A DNA stretch of 24,669 bases from an uncultured Lachnospiraceae bacterium (GCA_910578605.1 CAJTQG010000031.1:1-24669); one strand, 5' to 3'. Positions 14,604-23,016 are shown, numbered from the stretch's first letter. Program-made: numbers and translations. The notes: generated by a model from the letters alone, not told the origin.

Positions 14604-16031
14604 ATGGCAAAAAAATTAGTGGAGGCAATTACTTCCATGGAGGAGGATTTTGCACAGTGGTATACAGATGTGGTGAAGAAAGCGGAGTTGATGGATTATT
14701 CTAGTGTAAAGGGCTGTATGATTTTTAAGCCGGATGGCTACGCTCTGTGGGAAAATATTCAAAGTGAGTTAGACAAGCGTTTTAAGGAGACGGGGGTAAG
14801 AAATGTTTATATGCCTATGTTTATTCCGGAAAGCTTGCTCCAATTAGAAAAAGACCATGTGGAGGGCTTTGCACCGGAGGTGGCGTGGGTGACAAAGGGA
14901 GGATTGAATGATTTGCAGGAGAAGCTATGTGTTCGACCTACTTCTGAGACTTTGTTCTGCGATTACTATAAAAATGCGGTGGAATCCTACCGAGATCTGC
15001 CTCAAGTATTAAATCAGTGGTGTTCCGTTGTGCGCTGGGAAAAGGAAACCAGACCGTTTCTGCGCTCCAGGGAATTTTTATGGCAGGAGGGACACACTGC
15101 CCATGCAACCGCCCAGGAGGCTGAGGAGAGAACACAGCAGATGTTAAATGTTTATGCGGATTTTTGCGAGGATTACCTAGCAATGCCGGTCATTCGAGGC
15201 AAAAAGACAGAGAAGGAAAAATTTGCAGGGGCGGAGGCTACCTATACGATAGAAGCTTTAATGCACGACGGAAAGGCATTACAGTCAGGAACCAGTCATA
15301 ATTTTGGGGATGGTTTTGCAAAGGCATTTGGGATTCAATATACAGATAAAGAAAATAAGCTGCAGTATGTACATCAGACATCATGGGGAATGACCACACG
15401 TTTGATTGGCGCTGTGATTATGGTGCATGGAGATGACAGTGGTTTGGTGCTGCCGCCGAAGCTGGCCCCTACTCAGGTTATGATTATTCCGGTTATGCAG
15501 AAGAAAGAAGGAGTCTTAGAGAAAGCGGCATGGCTCAAGGATGTGTTGTCTAATTACCGTGTAAAGGTAGATGATTCTGATAAGTCTCCGGGCTGGAAAT
15601 TTTCTGAGTGTGAGATGAGAGGAATTCCGGTTCGTGTGGAAATCGGTCCCAAAGATATAGAGGCAGGCTGCGCAGTGATTGTCCGTAGGGACACAAGAGA
15701 AAAAATTCAGGTATCTTTGGATGAAATTAACGAAAAGGTTGGACAGGTACTAGAAAATATGCAGAGAGAAATGTTAGAGAGAGCCAGGGAGCATAGAGAT
15801 GCACATACATCAGTTGCCGACACCTATGAAGAGTTTAAGGAGGCAGTGGCAAATAAGCCGGGATTTATCAAGGCAATGTGGTGTGAAGATGAGGCGTGTG
15901 AGATAAAAATAAAAGAAGAGACGACGGCAACCGCCCGCTGTATGCCGTTTGCACAGGAGCAGTTATCTAAGCAGTGCGTTTGCTGCAGCAGACCGGCAAA
16001 GAAGATGGTCTATTGGGGCAAGGCATATTGA
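14604..16031 (+). CDS. proS: Prolyl-tRNA synthetase, eukaryote/archaeal-like type
   Basis: This enzyme charges tRNA-Pro with proline in the cytoplasm. At 475 residues it lacks the editing insertion of the E. coli type and matches the short eukaryote-like class. Class II motifs are seen: RPFLRSREFLWQEG (motif 2 region) and the GMTTRLIGA/GDDSGLVLPP segment (motif 3 region). The C-terminus has a cysteine-rich, zinc-binding-like region (Cys427, 432, 446, 458, 460, 461) and ends with the Tyr typical of this class. AGGAGG lies about 10 bases before the ATG. It is controlled by the T-box leader and shares TGATG with the next gene. Confidence 0.95.
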   Translation: MAKKLVEAITSMEEDFAQWYTDVVKKAELMDYSSVKGCMIFKPDGYALWENIQSELDKRFKETGVRNVYMPMFIPESLLQLEKDHVEGFAPEVAWVTKGGLNDLQEKLCVRPTSETLFCDYYKNAVESYRDLPQVLNQWCSVVRWEKETRPFLRSREFLWQEGHTAHATAQEAEERTQQMLNVYADFCEDYLAMPVIRGKKTEKEKFAGAEATYTIEALMHDGKALQSGTSHNFGDGFAKAFGIQYTDKENKLQYVHQTSWGMTTRLIGAVIMVHGDDSGLVLPPKLAPTQVMIIPVMQKKEGVLEKAAWLKDVLSNYRVKVDDSDKSPGWKFSECEMRGIPVRVEIGPKDIEAGCAVIVRRDTREKIQVSLDEINEKVGQVLENMQREMLERAREHRDAHTSVADTYEEFKEAVANKPGFIKAMWCEDEACEIKIKEETTATARCMPFAQEQLSKQCVCCSRPAKKMVYWGKAY

Positions 16032-17392
16032 TGACAAAGGAAAATAAAATCCATATCCAGGTTCCTAAGGATGTGGCATTTATTTTAAGGCTGTTAGAAC
16101 AGGAGGGACATGAAGCCTACGCAGTGGGCGGCTGCGTCAGGGACAGTCTTCTTGACAGACAGCCGAAGGATTGGGATATTACAACATCGGCACTGCCAGA
16201 GCAGGTAAAAGCAATATTTCACAGAACAATAGATACCGGAATACAGCATGGCACGGTGACGGTTATGATGCATCATACCGGCTATGAGGTAACTACCTAT
16301 CGCATTGACGGAGAATACAAGGACGGCAGGCATCCGAAAACGGTGGAGTTTACTTCTAAACTAGCAGAAGACTTGCAGCGGCGGGATTTCACCATCAATG
16401 CTATGGCATATAACCCCAAGACAGGAGTGGTAGATATTTTTGACGGGATTGGGGACTTGAACAGAAAGGTGATTCGTTGTGTGGGAAAGGCTCAGGAGAG
16501 GTTTTCCGAGGACGCTCTGCGGATTTTGCGGGCAGTGAGGTTTGCGGCCCAGTTGGGCTTCCATATAGAAGATAAGACAAGAGAGGGACTGAGGGAGCTG
16601 GCAGAAAATTTGTCCTTTATCAGCAAGGAAAGGATTCAGGTAGAGTTGGATAAACTGCTCTGTTCGGATAATCCCGGTCATATGAGAATTTTATATGAGA
16701 CAGGTGTCTCGAAAGTGATTTTGCCCCAATGGGATGCCATGATGGAGACACAGCAAAATCACCCCTATCACTGTTACAGTGTGGGAGAACATACAATTAA
16801 AGCTATGGAGTCGGTACCCCCAGACCATTACCTTCGCTGGTGTATGTTGCTTCATGATGTTGCAAAGCCAGTGTGCAGGATCACGGACCAGCAGGGGATA
16901 GACCATTTTTATGGTCATCAGAAAAAGGGAAGTGAGATGGCAGAGGAGATTTTAAGAGGTTTAAAGTGGGACAACAGAACGATAGATTGGGTCACTCGTC
17001 TTGTGTATTGGCATGATTACCAGGTGGAGCCAAGAATGAAAATTGTGAGAAGGAGTATTGTAAAAATAGGGGAGGATATTTATCCTTACTTTCTGCAGGT
17101 AAAGCTAGGGGATATGCTGGCCCAGAGTGATATTAACAGACAGGAGAGACAGGAGGCGTTAGCTGAGATTGGCAGGATGTATAAAACAATTATAGAGCAA
17201 AAGCATTGTCTCAAATTAAGTGATTTGACAGTGAGCGGAAGAGATTTGCTGGCTGTGGGAATTCCTGCCGGCACATGTGTTGGCAATATATTAAACGCCT
17301 TGATGGAGTGGGTGTTGGACAATCCAGAACACAATCAAAAAGACCTGCTTATGGAGAAAGTGGAGGAGCTGCGCAAGGAAATGGTAAAATAG
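16031..17392 (+). CDS. cca: CCA tRNA nucleotidyltransferase with HD domain
   Basis: This enzyme adds or repairs the 3'-terminal CCA of tRNAs without a template. The nucleotidyltransferase core has AVGGCVRD (31-38) and the metal-binding DWD (Asp47/Asp49). RRDFTINAMAYN and the tRNA-head motif RFSEDALRILRAVRFA follow. A C-terminal HD domain carries LLHDVAKP (His275/Asp276), often linked to phosphohydrolase activity. At 453 residues it is of normal length. The start at 16031 overlaps the proS stop by one base (TGATG), so translation should be coupled; an earlier in-frame start at 15974 lies inside proS and has no support. It therefore falls under the same T-box control. Confidence 0.94.
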   Translation: MTKENKIHIQVPKDVAFILRLLEQEGHEAYAVGGCVRDSLLDRQPKDWDITTSALPEQVKAIFHRTIDTGIQHGTVTVMMHHTGYEVTTYRIDGEYKDGRHPKTVEFTSKLAEDLQRRDFTINAMAYNPKTGVVDIFDGIGDLNRKVIRCVGKAQERFSEDALRILRAVRFAAQLGFHIEDKTREGLRELAENLSFISKERIQVELDKLLCSDNPGHMRILYETGVSKVILPQWDAMMETQQNHPYHCYSVGEHTIKAMESVPPDHYLRWCMLLHDVAKPVCRITDQQGIDHFYGHQKKGSEMAEEILRGLKWDNRTIDWVTRLVYWHDYQVEPRMKIVRRSIVKIGEDIYPYFLQVKLGDMLAQSDINRQERQEALAEIGRMYKTIIEQKHCLKLSDLTVSGRDLLAVGIPAGTCVGNILNALMEWVLDNPEHNQKDLLMEKVEELRKEMVK

Positions 17393-17413
17393 AATAATAA
17401 ATCGGATATAAAG

Positions 17414-17466
17414 TAGTCATTTTGTTGTCTGTACAAACATAGTATGAAACAAAATGACTATTTTTA
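17414..17466 (+). terminator. Intrinsic terminator between cca and the CotS-like gene
   Basis: TAGTCATTTTGTT (17414-17426) and AACAAAATGACTA (17448-17460) form a perfect 13-bp stem with a 21-base loop, followed by TTTTTATATTT. It ends the proS-cca transcript. Its right arm contains an ATG (17454) in frame with the next gene, which argues that this ATG is not the real start. Confidence 0.75.
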
Positions 17467-17483
17467 TATTTGGAGGGATTGTT

Positions 17484-18464
17484 GTGAACGATAGAGGCGT
17501 GGGGATATTAACCCAATATGCGTTTAATGCGGAAAAGGTGACAAGAGTGCGTGGGGGCTTGCTCTGTGTTACCAACCAGGGGTTGAAGCTGGTAAAAGAG
17601 TTTAGGGGAAGCGAACATAGACTGGAGATTTTGGAGGAGATTATGTCTGCTTTGCGCATGGGGGGGATGGAACAAGTAGACCAAATTATAAGAAATGAAC
17701 AGGGACATTTGTGGACGGCAGATTACGATGGGGTTCACTACATAGTAAAGGATTGGTATGAAGGTAAAGAGTGTGACGTAAAAAATAGTAAAGACATTGC
17801 GCTAGGAGCACAGCTGATTGCCAATTGTCACAAAATATTGTCACATTTTCAGACAAAAGAAGAAAAAATTGAGATGGGCAAAAATATAGCACAGGATTAT
17901 GAAAAGCGCAATAAGGAATTGAAACGGGTTAGAAATTTTATTCGTCAGAAAAATCATAAAAATGAATTTGAGTTATGCCTTTTACAAAATTTTCCGGAAT
18001 TTTACGAGAAAGCAGAGCAGGCTTATGAGATGGCACAGAATTGTGTTTACCAGCAATTGTTAGAGGAGGCAGAAATAAATCGGAGCATTGTCCATGGCAG
18101 TTATCAGCATCACAATATTTTGCTGGAGAGGAAGGTGGCAGCCGTAACAAACTGGGAGCACTGCCGCATAGATGTACAGATTTATGATTTATATCAATTT
18201 ATGAGAAAAATTATGGAGAAGCATAACTGGGAAATGACAGTGGGAAATCGTATTTTAGAGAGCTATGATAAAGTGAAAACCATTAGCTCAAAGGAGATGG
18301 AGGTGCTGAAGCTTCTTCTGTCATACCCTGAAAAATTTTGGAAAATTGCAAATCACTATAATAATAACAACAAAGCCTGGATGCCCGTAAAAAATGTGGA
18401 AAAATTGAATATGGTAAGAAAGCAGTACACAGAGAAAGAGAAATTTTTACAGGACATTTTTTAG
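17484..18464 (+). CDS. CotS-like spore coat protein with a degenerate kinase fold
   Basis: This 326-residue protein resembles the CotS/CotI/YsxE family of coat proteins, which share an aminoglycoside-phosphotransferase-like fold. The N-terminus (GILTQYAFNAEKVTRVRGG) is typical of the clostridial family. In place of the catalytic loop HGDxxxxN it has HGSYQHHN (204-211; Ser206), and the metal-binding Asp of the following strand is Asn223 (TNWEH), so catalysis looks unlikely. GTG 17484 is chosen because GGAGGG (17472-17477) lies 6 bases ahead. An in-frame ATG at 17454 falls in the terminator stem. It is monocistronic. A phosphotransferase of unknown substrate is the alternative reading. Confidence 0.7.
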   Translation: MNDRGVGILTQYAFNAEKVTRVRGGLLCVTNQGLKLVKEFRGSEHRLEILEEIMSALRMGGMEQVDQIIRNEQGHLWTADYDGVHYIVKDWYEGKECDVKNSKDIALGAQLIANCHKILSHFQTKEEKIEMGKNIAQDYEKRNKELKRVRNFIRQKNHKNEFELCLLQNFPEFYEKAEQAYEMAQNCVYQQLLEEAEINRSIVHGSYQHHNILLERKVAAVTNWEHCRIDVQIYDLYQFMRKIMEKHNWEMTVGNRILESYDKVKTISSKEMEVLKLLLSYPEKFWKIANHYNNNNKAWMPVKNVEKLNMVRKQYTEKEKFLQDIF

Positions 18465-18624
18465 ACATTTTCTTAAATTTCTATTCCTTTTTAACTTCAA
18501 ATATTATATAATTGTCTTTATCAGTTGATATATTGACTGTATGATATAGCACAGACAAAGTATAAAAATAGATTATGCAGATTGTAGATTATGGAAAACG
18601 AAAAAGGAAGATAGAAAGAACCAT

Positions 18625-19992
18625 ATGAAAAAAACAGGTTATTTTACATGGATGATAGTATTAGTGTGTTTGTTGGCGTTTTCTGGCTGTTCACAGAACA
18701 GAAAAAAAAGCAATAGAAGCACAGCCCAAAAGAGTCAGCAGGAAACAAGTACCCCACAAAATGCAAATCATAAGACAAAAGTCATTGTTTTGCAGACAGA
18801 TATTGAGAAAAAGGAAATTACACTGCAGGAGATTAACAGTCAGAATCGTTTTGTGTTAAGTTATTCAGGGGGAACCCAGATTATAAGCCGCCATGATAAA
18901 CAGATGACTATGGAGCAGGTGGAATTAGGGGAAATAGCTCAGATTGAGTACAGTCCTCAGTTGTTAAAGCTGTATGAGCTTCAGCTCAGCAAGTCTTCAT
19001 GGGAGAAAAGTGAGGTTGATAATCTTCTGATGAACAAAGAAGAACGCAGAATGAGTATTGGTTCGGATAATTATCGGTACGATTCTGATTTAGTTTCCCT
19101 GTCAGATGGAAGGCAGATTACTCTTCTTGAAATTAATGATGTGGATGTATTGACTGTCAGGGGAGAGGGAAAGAAGATTCACTCCATTGTAGTGACAAGA
19201 GGGCATGGTTATGTTCGTTTAAAGAAGGCAGATTTTTTTGTAGACGGTTTGATAGAGGTGGGGAGTAAGATAATGCTGCCGGTCTCTAAGGATATGTTGA
19301 TTGTGGCGCCGGAGGGGGATTGCAGGATTACAGTAACGAAAAACGGAAAAGGTGGCAGCAGTGATTTCCATATTAAGAGAAATGAGGAAACTACTGTTAA
19401 TGTCAGTGATTTTCAGGAGATTGCCACCAGAAAGGGTGCAGTGAAATTTATTATTGAGCCAGATGAGGCACAGCTTTTTGTGGACAATGCTAAGGTAAAT
19501 TTTGCCGATTATGTCACTCTTCCATACGGCAGTCATAAAATACAAGTGTCGGCAGAGGGGTATAAGACGGTGGAGGATACTATATTTGTAAATTCGGTTT
19601 ACATGGATAAAAAGATTGTTTTAGAAGAAGTAGAGAATGAGAGTGAGTCCAAAAAAGGGGAGGATGAGACGGAGTCTGAAACAAAGAAGTCAGAGACAAA
19701 GGAGTCTGAGAGCACAAGTAAGGAGAAGGAAACCAAAAAGAAATCAGACAGTGATGAAAAGGTAGTGGATAAAAATCATGTTATTAAAATAGAGAAGCCA
19801 GGCAGTGTCAGTGTGTACTTTGACGGCACATACAAGGGAGTCTCCCCTGTAAGCTTTGGAAAAGTTTCAGGTAAGCATACAATTACATTAAGTAAAGGCG
19901 GTATGTCCAATATTGCATACTCTGTAGATATACCTGATGACGGGGAAGATATTGCATTTTCATTTCCTGATTTGGCAAATGTAAGCGGGTAA
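18625..19992 (+). CDS. PEGA-domain lipoprotein
   Basis: This 455-residue protein is probably surface-anchored. A short signal peptide ends in FSGC, giving Cys22 as the lipidation site; Phe at -3 is slightly unusual. A polar linker leads to a beta-rich central region of unknown fold. Two PEGA-like repeats follow, at about 273-332 (PDEAQLFVDN and YGSHKIQVSAEGY) and about 386-455 (GSVSVYFDGTYKG and SGKHTITLSKGG). They are joined by a very Ser/Glu/Lys/Thr-rich linker (about 335-385). PEGA domains are found in surface proteins and may bind cell-wall or carbohydrate partners. The ribosome binding site is weak. The gene stands alone; I saw no well-spaced promoter in the AT-rich 160 bases upstream. 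Confidence 0.82.
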   Translation: MKKTGYFTWMIVLVCLLAFSGCSQNRKKSNRSTAQKSQQETSTPQNANHKTKVIVLQTDIEKKEITLQEINSQNRFVLSYSGGTQIISRHDKQMTMEQVELGEIAQIEYSPQLLKLYELQLSKSSWEKSEVDNLLMNKEERRMSIGSDNYRYDSDLVSLSDGRQITLLEINDVDVLTVRGEGKKIHSIVVTRGHGYVRLKKADFFVDGLIEVGSKIMLPVSKDMLIVAPEGDCRITVTKNGKGGSSDFHIKRNEETTVNVSDFQEIATRKGAVKFIIEPDEAQLFVDNAKVNFADYVTLPYGSHKIQVSAEGYKTVEDTIFVNSVYMDKKIVLEEVENESESKKGEDETESETKKSETKESESTSKEKETKKKSDSDEKVVDKNHVIKIEKPGSVSVYFDGTYKGVSPVSFGKVSGKHTITLSKGGMSNIAYSVDIPDDGEDIAFSFPDLANVSG

Positions 19993-20096
19993 AATATTTT
20001 TTCATTTTTTGAATGTAAAGGATAAAGGTTAGGAAAGTAAAGTGGTGTTTTACACTTTCAAAAATAAAAAGAAAATAAATGATTAGGAGGTACAAT

Positions 20097-21830
20097 ATGG
20101 GTTACAAAGAGTTATACAATGAATGGTTGGAAAATCCTTATTTTGATGAGGCGACAAAGGCAGAATTAAAAGCTATCGCTGATGATGAGAAGGAGATAGA
20201 AGAGAGATTCTATATGGATTTGGAGTTTGGTACAGCGGGACTGAGGGGTATTATTGGAGCTGGTACAAACCGCATGAATATCTACACTGTGAGAAAGGCA
20301 ACACAAGGGCTGGCAAATTATATTATACAGTGCGGCCAACAGGCAAAGGGAGTGGCAATTGCCTATGATTCTAGAAGAATGTCGCCGGAATTTGCAGATG
20401 AGGCTGCTCTTTGTCTTGCAGCAAACGGCATCAAGGCCTACGTGTTTGAAACTCTTCGTCCCACACCGGAATTGTCCTTTGCCGTAAGACAATTAAAATG
20501 TATTGCAGGCATTAATATTACAGCAAGCCATAATCCTCCAGAATACAATGGCTATAAAGTATATTGGGAGGATGGAGCGCAGATTACACCGCCTCATGAC
20601 AGTGGGATTATGTCTCAGGTAAAGGCTGTAACGGACTATGCTACGGTGAAAACAATGGACAAGTCTGAAGCGCAAAAAGCTGGGCTGTATGAAGTAATCG
20701 GAGAAGCTATTGATGATGCTTACATGGCAGAATTGAAAAAACAGGTAAAGAATCCAGACATTATCAAGGAAGTGCAAAAGGATTTAACAATTGTATATAC
20801 TCCGCTTCACGGAACAGGTAATATTCCTGCACGCCGTGTATTAAAGGAATTAGGTTTTGAAAATGTGTATGTTGTTCCCCAGCAGGAATTGCCGGACGGA
20901 GAGTTTCCTACGGTGAGCTACCCGAATCCGGAAGCAGCGGAAGCTTTCGAGTTGGCATTGGATTTGGCTGAGGAGAAGAACGCAGACTTAGTGTTGGCTA
21001 CAGATCCAGACGCAGACCGTTTAGGTGTATATGTAAAGGATGGAAAAACAGGAGAATATCATACCTTAACAGGAAATATGTCCGGTTGTCTAATTGGTGA
21101 GTATGAAATAAGCCAGACACAGGCAAAACAAGGTTTGCCGGAGGATGGCGCTCTCATTAAGACAATTGTAACAACGAATATGGCAGATGCTATCGCAAAG
21201 CATTACAATATTCAGTTGATTGAGGTGTTGACAGGCTTTAAATTTATTGGACAGCAAATTTTAGGTTTTGAAAACACAGGGAAAGGAACATATCTCTTTG
21301 GGTTTGAGGAGAGCTATGGTTGTTTGATTGGAACCCATGCAAGGGACAAAGATGCCATTGTGGCAACTATGGCTTTGTGTGAGGCAGCTGCTTACTACAA
21401 AAAGCAGGGTAAAACATTGTGGGATGCCATGATTGATATGTATGAGAAATACGGATATTACAAAGATGATGTAAAGTCCATCACAATGAAGGGCAAGGAA
21501 GGGCTGGCAAAGATTGCTCAGATTATGGAGACTTTAAGGGAAAATACACCTGACAAGATAGGCTCTTACAATGTACTTTCCGCAAGAGATTACAAGAAGG
21601 ATACGATTAAAAATTTGGCTTCAGGGGAGGTTACCCCTACAGGACTTCCAAGCTCCAATGTTTTGTATTATGATTTAAGCGATGATGCATGGCTGTGTGT
21701 GAGACCATCAGGAACTGAGCCTAAAGTGAAATTCTACTATGGAATTAAGGGAACTTCTCTTGCAGATGCAGATGAAAAATCAGCAGCATTGGGAAAAGAA
21801 GTATTGGATATGATTGATAAGATGTTGTAA
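20097..21830 (+). CDS. pgcA: Alpha-phosphoglucomutase / phosphosugar mutase
   Basis: This enzyme interconverts glucose 1- and 6-phosphate, or the mannose equivalents, and feeds sugar-nucleotide and polymer synthesis. At 577 residues it matches the PgcA/PGM2 length class. The substrate motif FGTAGLRG is near the N-terminus, the phosphoserine loop is TASHNP with Ser144, and the magnesium loop DPDADR is at 303-308. The sugar loop FEESYG is at 403-408 and the phosphate loop RPSGTEP at 536-542. All catalytic parts are intact. ATG 20097 is chosen because AGGAGG (20085-20090) is 6 bases ahead; an in-frame ATG at 20079 precedes that site. A long hairpin follows the gene. Glucose versus mannose specificity cannot be settled from sequence. 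Confidence 0.93.
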   Translation: MGYKELYNEWLENPYFDEATKAELKAIADDEKEIEERFYMDLEFGTAGLRGIIGAGTNRMNIYTVRKATQGLANYIIQCGQQAKGVAIAYDSRRMSPEFADEAALCLAANGIKAYVFETLRPTPELSFAVRQLKCIAGINITASHNPPEYNGYKVYWEDGAQITPPHDSGIMSQVKAVTDYATVKTMDKSEAQKAGLYEVIGEAIDDAYMAELKKQVKNPDIIKEVQKDLTIVYTPLHGTGNIPARRVLKELGFENVYVVPQQELPDGEFPTVSYPNPEAAEAFELALDLAEEKNADLVLATDPDADRLGVYVKDGKTGEYHTLTGNMSGCLIGEYEISQTQAKQGLPEDGALIKTIVTTNMADAIAKHYNIQLIEVLTGFKFIGQQILGFENTGKGTYLFGFEESYGCLIGTHARDKDAIVATMALCEAAAYYKKQGKTLWDAMIDMYEKYGYYKDDVKSITMKGKEGLAKIAQIMETLRENTPDKIGSYNVLSARDYKKDTIKNLASGEVTPTGLPSSNVLYYDLSDDAWLCVRPSGTEPKVKFYYGIKGTSLADADEKSAALGKEVLDMIDKML

Positions 21831-21910
21831 TTTCATTACACCAGACAAGAGATTAGAAGAATATGATTGTTAATTGCTGGATTTAACAGGAAATGACAGC
21901 AGTGATAAGT

Positions 21911-21962
21911 GAAATCCTATAAGAGTATGCCAAAGCATAACCTTATAGGATTTCTTATAAAA
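21911..21962 (+). terminator. Long two-tier hairpin, probable terminator
   Basis: GAAATCCTATAAG (21911-21923) pairs perfectly with CTTATAGGATTTC (21942-21954). Inside, TATGC pairs with GCATA around a CAAA tetraloop, with a 2x2 mismatch between the two stems. The following T-run is weak (TTCTTATAAAA), so it may terminate inefficiently or protect mRNA ends. It separates the mutase gene from the PH-domain gene. Confidence 0.6.
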
Positions 21963-21971
21963 GGGACAGAC

Positions 21972-21998
21972 TTGCCCCTTTGGTTTTACTATTATAAT
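21972..21998 (+). promoter_or_regulatory. Candidate promoter for the PH-domain gene
   Basis: A perfect TATAAT (21993-21998) lies 15 bases after TTGCCC (21972-21977); this spacing is shorter than ideal. The position between the hairpin and the next ribosome binding site fits a promoter with a leader of about 15-20 bases. Confidence 0.4.
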
Positions 21999-22020
21999 GA
22001 TATAGAAAATGGAGGAACAG

Positions 22021-22398
22021 ATGGCAGAACAGAAAATTATTTGGAAGGAGAGGAAAAGAACAATATTTGGTTTACCTTTATCCTTCACCACATATACATT
22101 GACGGAAGAAAAATTATTGATTAAGAGTGGTTTGTTTAATATTAAAGAAGAAGAAATCAGATTATATCGTATATTAGATATGACATTACAACGTACATTT
22201 GGGGAGAGAATTTTTGGCTTAGGAAGCATTCATGTGGATTCTGCAGATAAATCTACCCCTGAGTTTTTTATAGCTAGAATAAAGCGCTCTGCAGAAATAA
22301 AGGAATTGTTGTCAGATAAAGTCGAACAGCAACGTGAAAAGAAGAGAGTTTCTAGCCGTGAATATATGTCGGATAATTTTTCCGATGATGATATGTAA
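22021..22398 (+). CDS. Small bacterial PH-domain protein
   Basis: This 125-residue protein appears to be a single bacterial pleckstrin-homology-like domain (bPH2/DUF304 style). The pattern is a polar start followed by strand-rich segments: TTYTLTEEKLLIKSGLFN, then EEEIRLYRILDMTLQRT, then GLGSIHVDSADK. It has no membrane helix, unlike many bPH2 proteins, and ends in a charged tail (KVEQQREKKR) and acidic residues. ATG 22021 is chosen because GGAGG (22011-22015) lies 5 bases ahead; the ATG at 22009 precedes that site. The role is unknown. The family call rests on pattern resemblance rather than a diagnostic residue. Confidence 0.72.
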   Translation: MAEQKIIWKERKRTIFGLPLSFTTYTLTEEKLLIKSGLFNIKEEEIRLYRILDMTLQRTFGERIFGLGSIHVDSADKSTPEFFIARIKRSAEIKELLSDKVEQQREKKRVSSREYMSDNFSDDDM

Positions 22399-22525
22399 CG
22401 TGTAACAAAAACAGGGAGCAGTTTATAGCAAATAACATACTTGCATGAGTATTTGTCTCAATAAATACACATAAGTAGGCAAGTGTCAGCATAGATTGGA
22501 TAATAATGAACAAACAGGTGATATT

Positions 22526-22936
22526 TTGAAAAGAATATTCAGTCAATTATTTTTATTAGGTCTGCTGATGGGAGTGTTATCAGGCTGTTCCATGATGAGA
22601 GAGGACACAAAAAAAGTCAAGGATGTAGATTTTACCGTAGTGGAGGAGGAGGAAGTACCAGAAGAATTAAAGACAAAGATAAACGAACAGAAGGATGATG
22701 TATTTCGTCTAACCTATGAGGACAGCGGTTATCTTTATTTGGCAGTGGGATATGGTTCCCAGCCTACAGGAGGCTACAGCGTAACGGTAAATGAATTATA
22801 TGAAACCAACAATACAATCCAAATGAAAACAGGATTGCTAGGGCCCTCCAAGACAGAGGAGGTTACACAAAATGTAACCTATCCATATGTAGTGGTGAAA
22901 ATGGAATCCATAGATAAAAAAACAGTTTTTCAATAA
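22526..22936 (+). CDS. Lipoprotein with PrcB-like C-terminal domain
   Basis: This is a 136-residue small lipoprotein. The TTG at 22526 is chosen because AGGTGA (22516-22521) precedes it and the protein then has a classic lipoprotein signal: a Lys-Arg start, a hydrophobic stretch and LSGC with Cys20 as the anchor. A longer frame from TTG 22496 would place a polar stretch before the signal and lacks a ribosome binding site. The remaining domain has YGSQPTGGYSV and YPYVVVKME, which resemble the PrcB C-terminal (protease complex-associated) domain. It may bind or inhibit a protease, but no protease gene lies beside it. Confidence 0.7.
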   Translation: MKRIFSQLFLLGLLMGVLSGCSMMREDTKKVKDVDFTVVEEEEVPEELKTKINEQKDDVFRLTYEDSGYLYLAVGYGSQPTGGYSVTVNELYETNNTIQMKTGLLGPSKTEEVTQNVTYPYVVVKMESIDKKTVFQ

Positions 22937-22984
22937 ATTTAGGAATAAATGTATTTTTTGTGGAATATCATAGGAATATCCATG

Positions 22985-23016
22985 TGATAGGAAATGCAAT
23001 TTCTGTGCATAGTTTA
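22985..23016 (+). promoter_or_regulatory. Possible sigma-E-type sporulation promoter before sipL
   Basis: An ATA core (22987-22989) lies 18 bases ahead of CATAGTTT (23008-23015), resembling the sigma-E pattern of ATA, 16-18 bases, then CATACAnT. CATAGTTTA also fits the sigma-K -10 form CATAnnnTA. In Clostridioides difficile sipL is expressed in the mother cell, so such a promoter is expected, but the match is short. Confidence 0.3.

Noticed and set aside
17438..17446. CATAGTAT before the CotS-like gene as a sigma-E -10
   Set aside because: No ATA or AC element at the right distance, and it lies in the loop of the terminator hairpin.
18524..18565. TTGACT and TATAAA before the PEGA lipoprotein as a promoter
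   Set aside because: The two hexamers are 22 bases apart, too far for a vegetative promoter; no better pairing was found.
20034..20064. Hairpin AAAGTG/CACTTT between the PEGA lipoprotein and the mutase, as a terminator
   Set aside because: A six-pair stem followed by A-rich rather than T-rich sequence.
21909..22124. A + strand frame of 71 codons across the long hairpin
   Set aside because: It starts at a GTG next to the 13-bp stem, overlaps the promoter and the PH-domain gene, and lacks a ribosome binding site.
22957..22980. Two copies of GGAATATC eleven bases apart before sipL
   Set aside because: Only two short copies in AT-rich sequence; not enough to call a repeat or operator.
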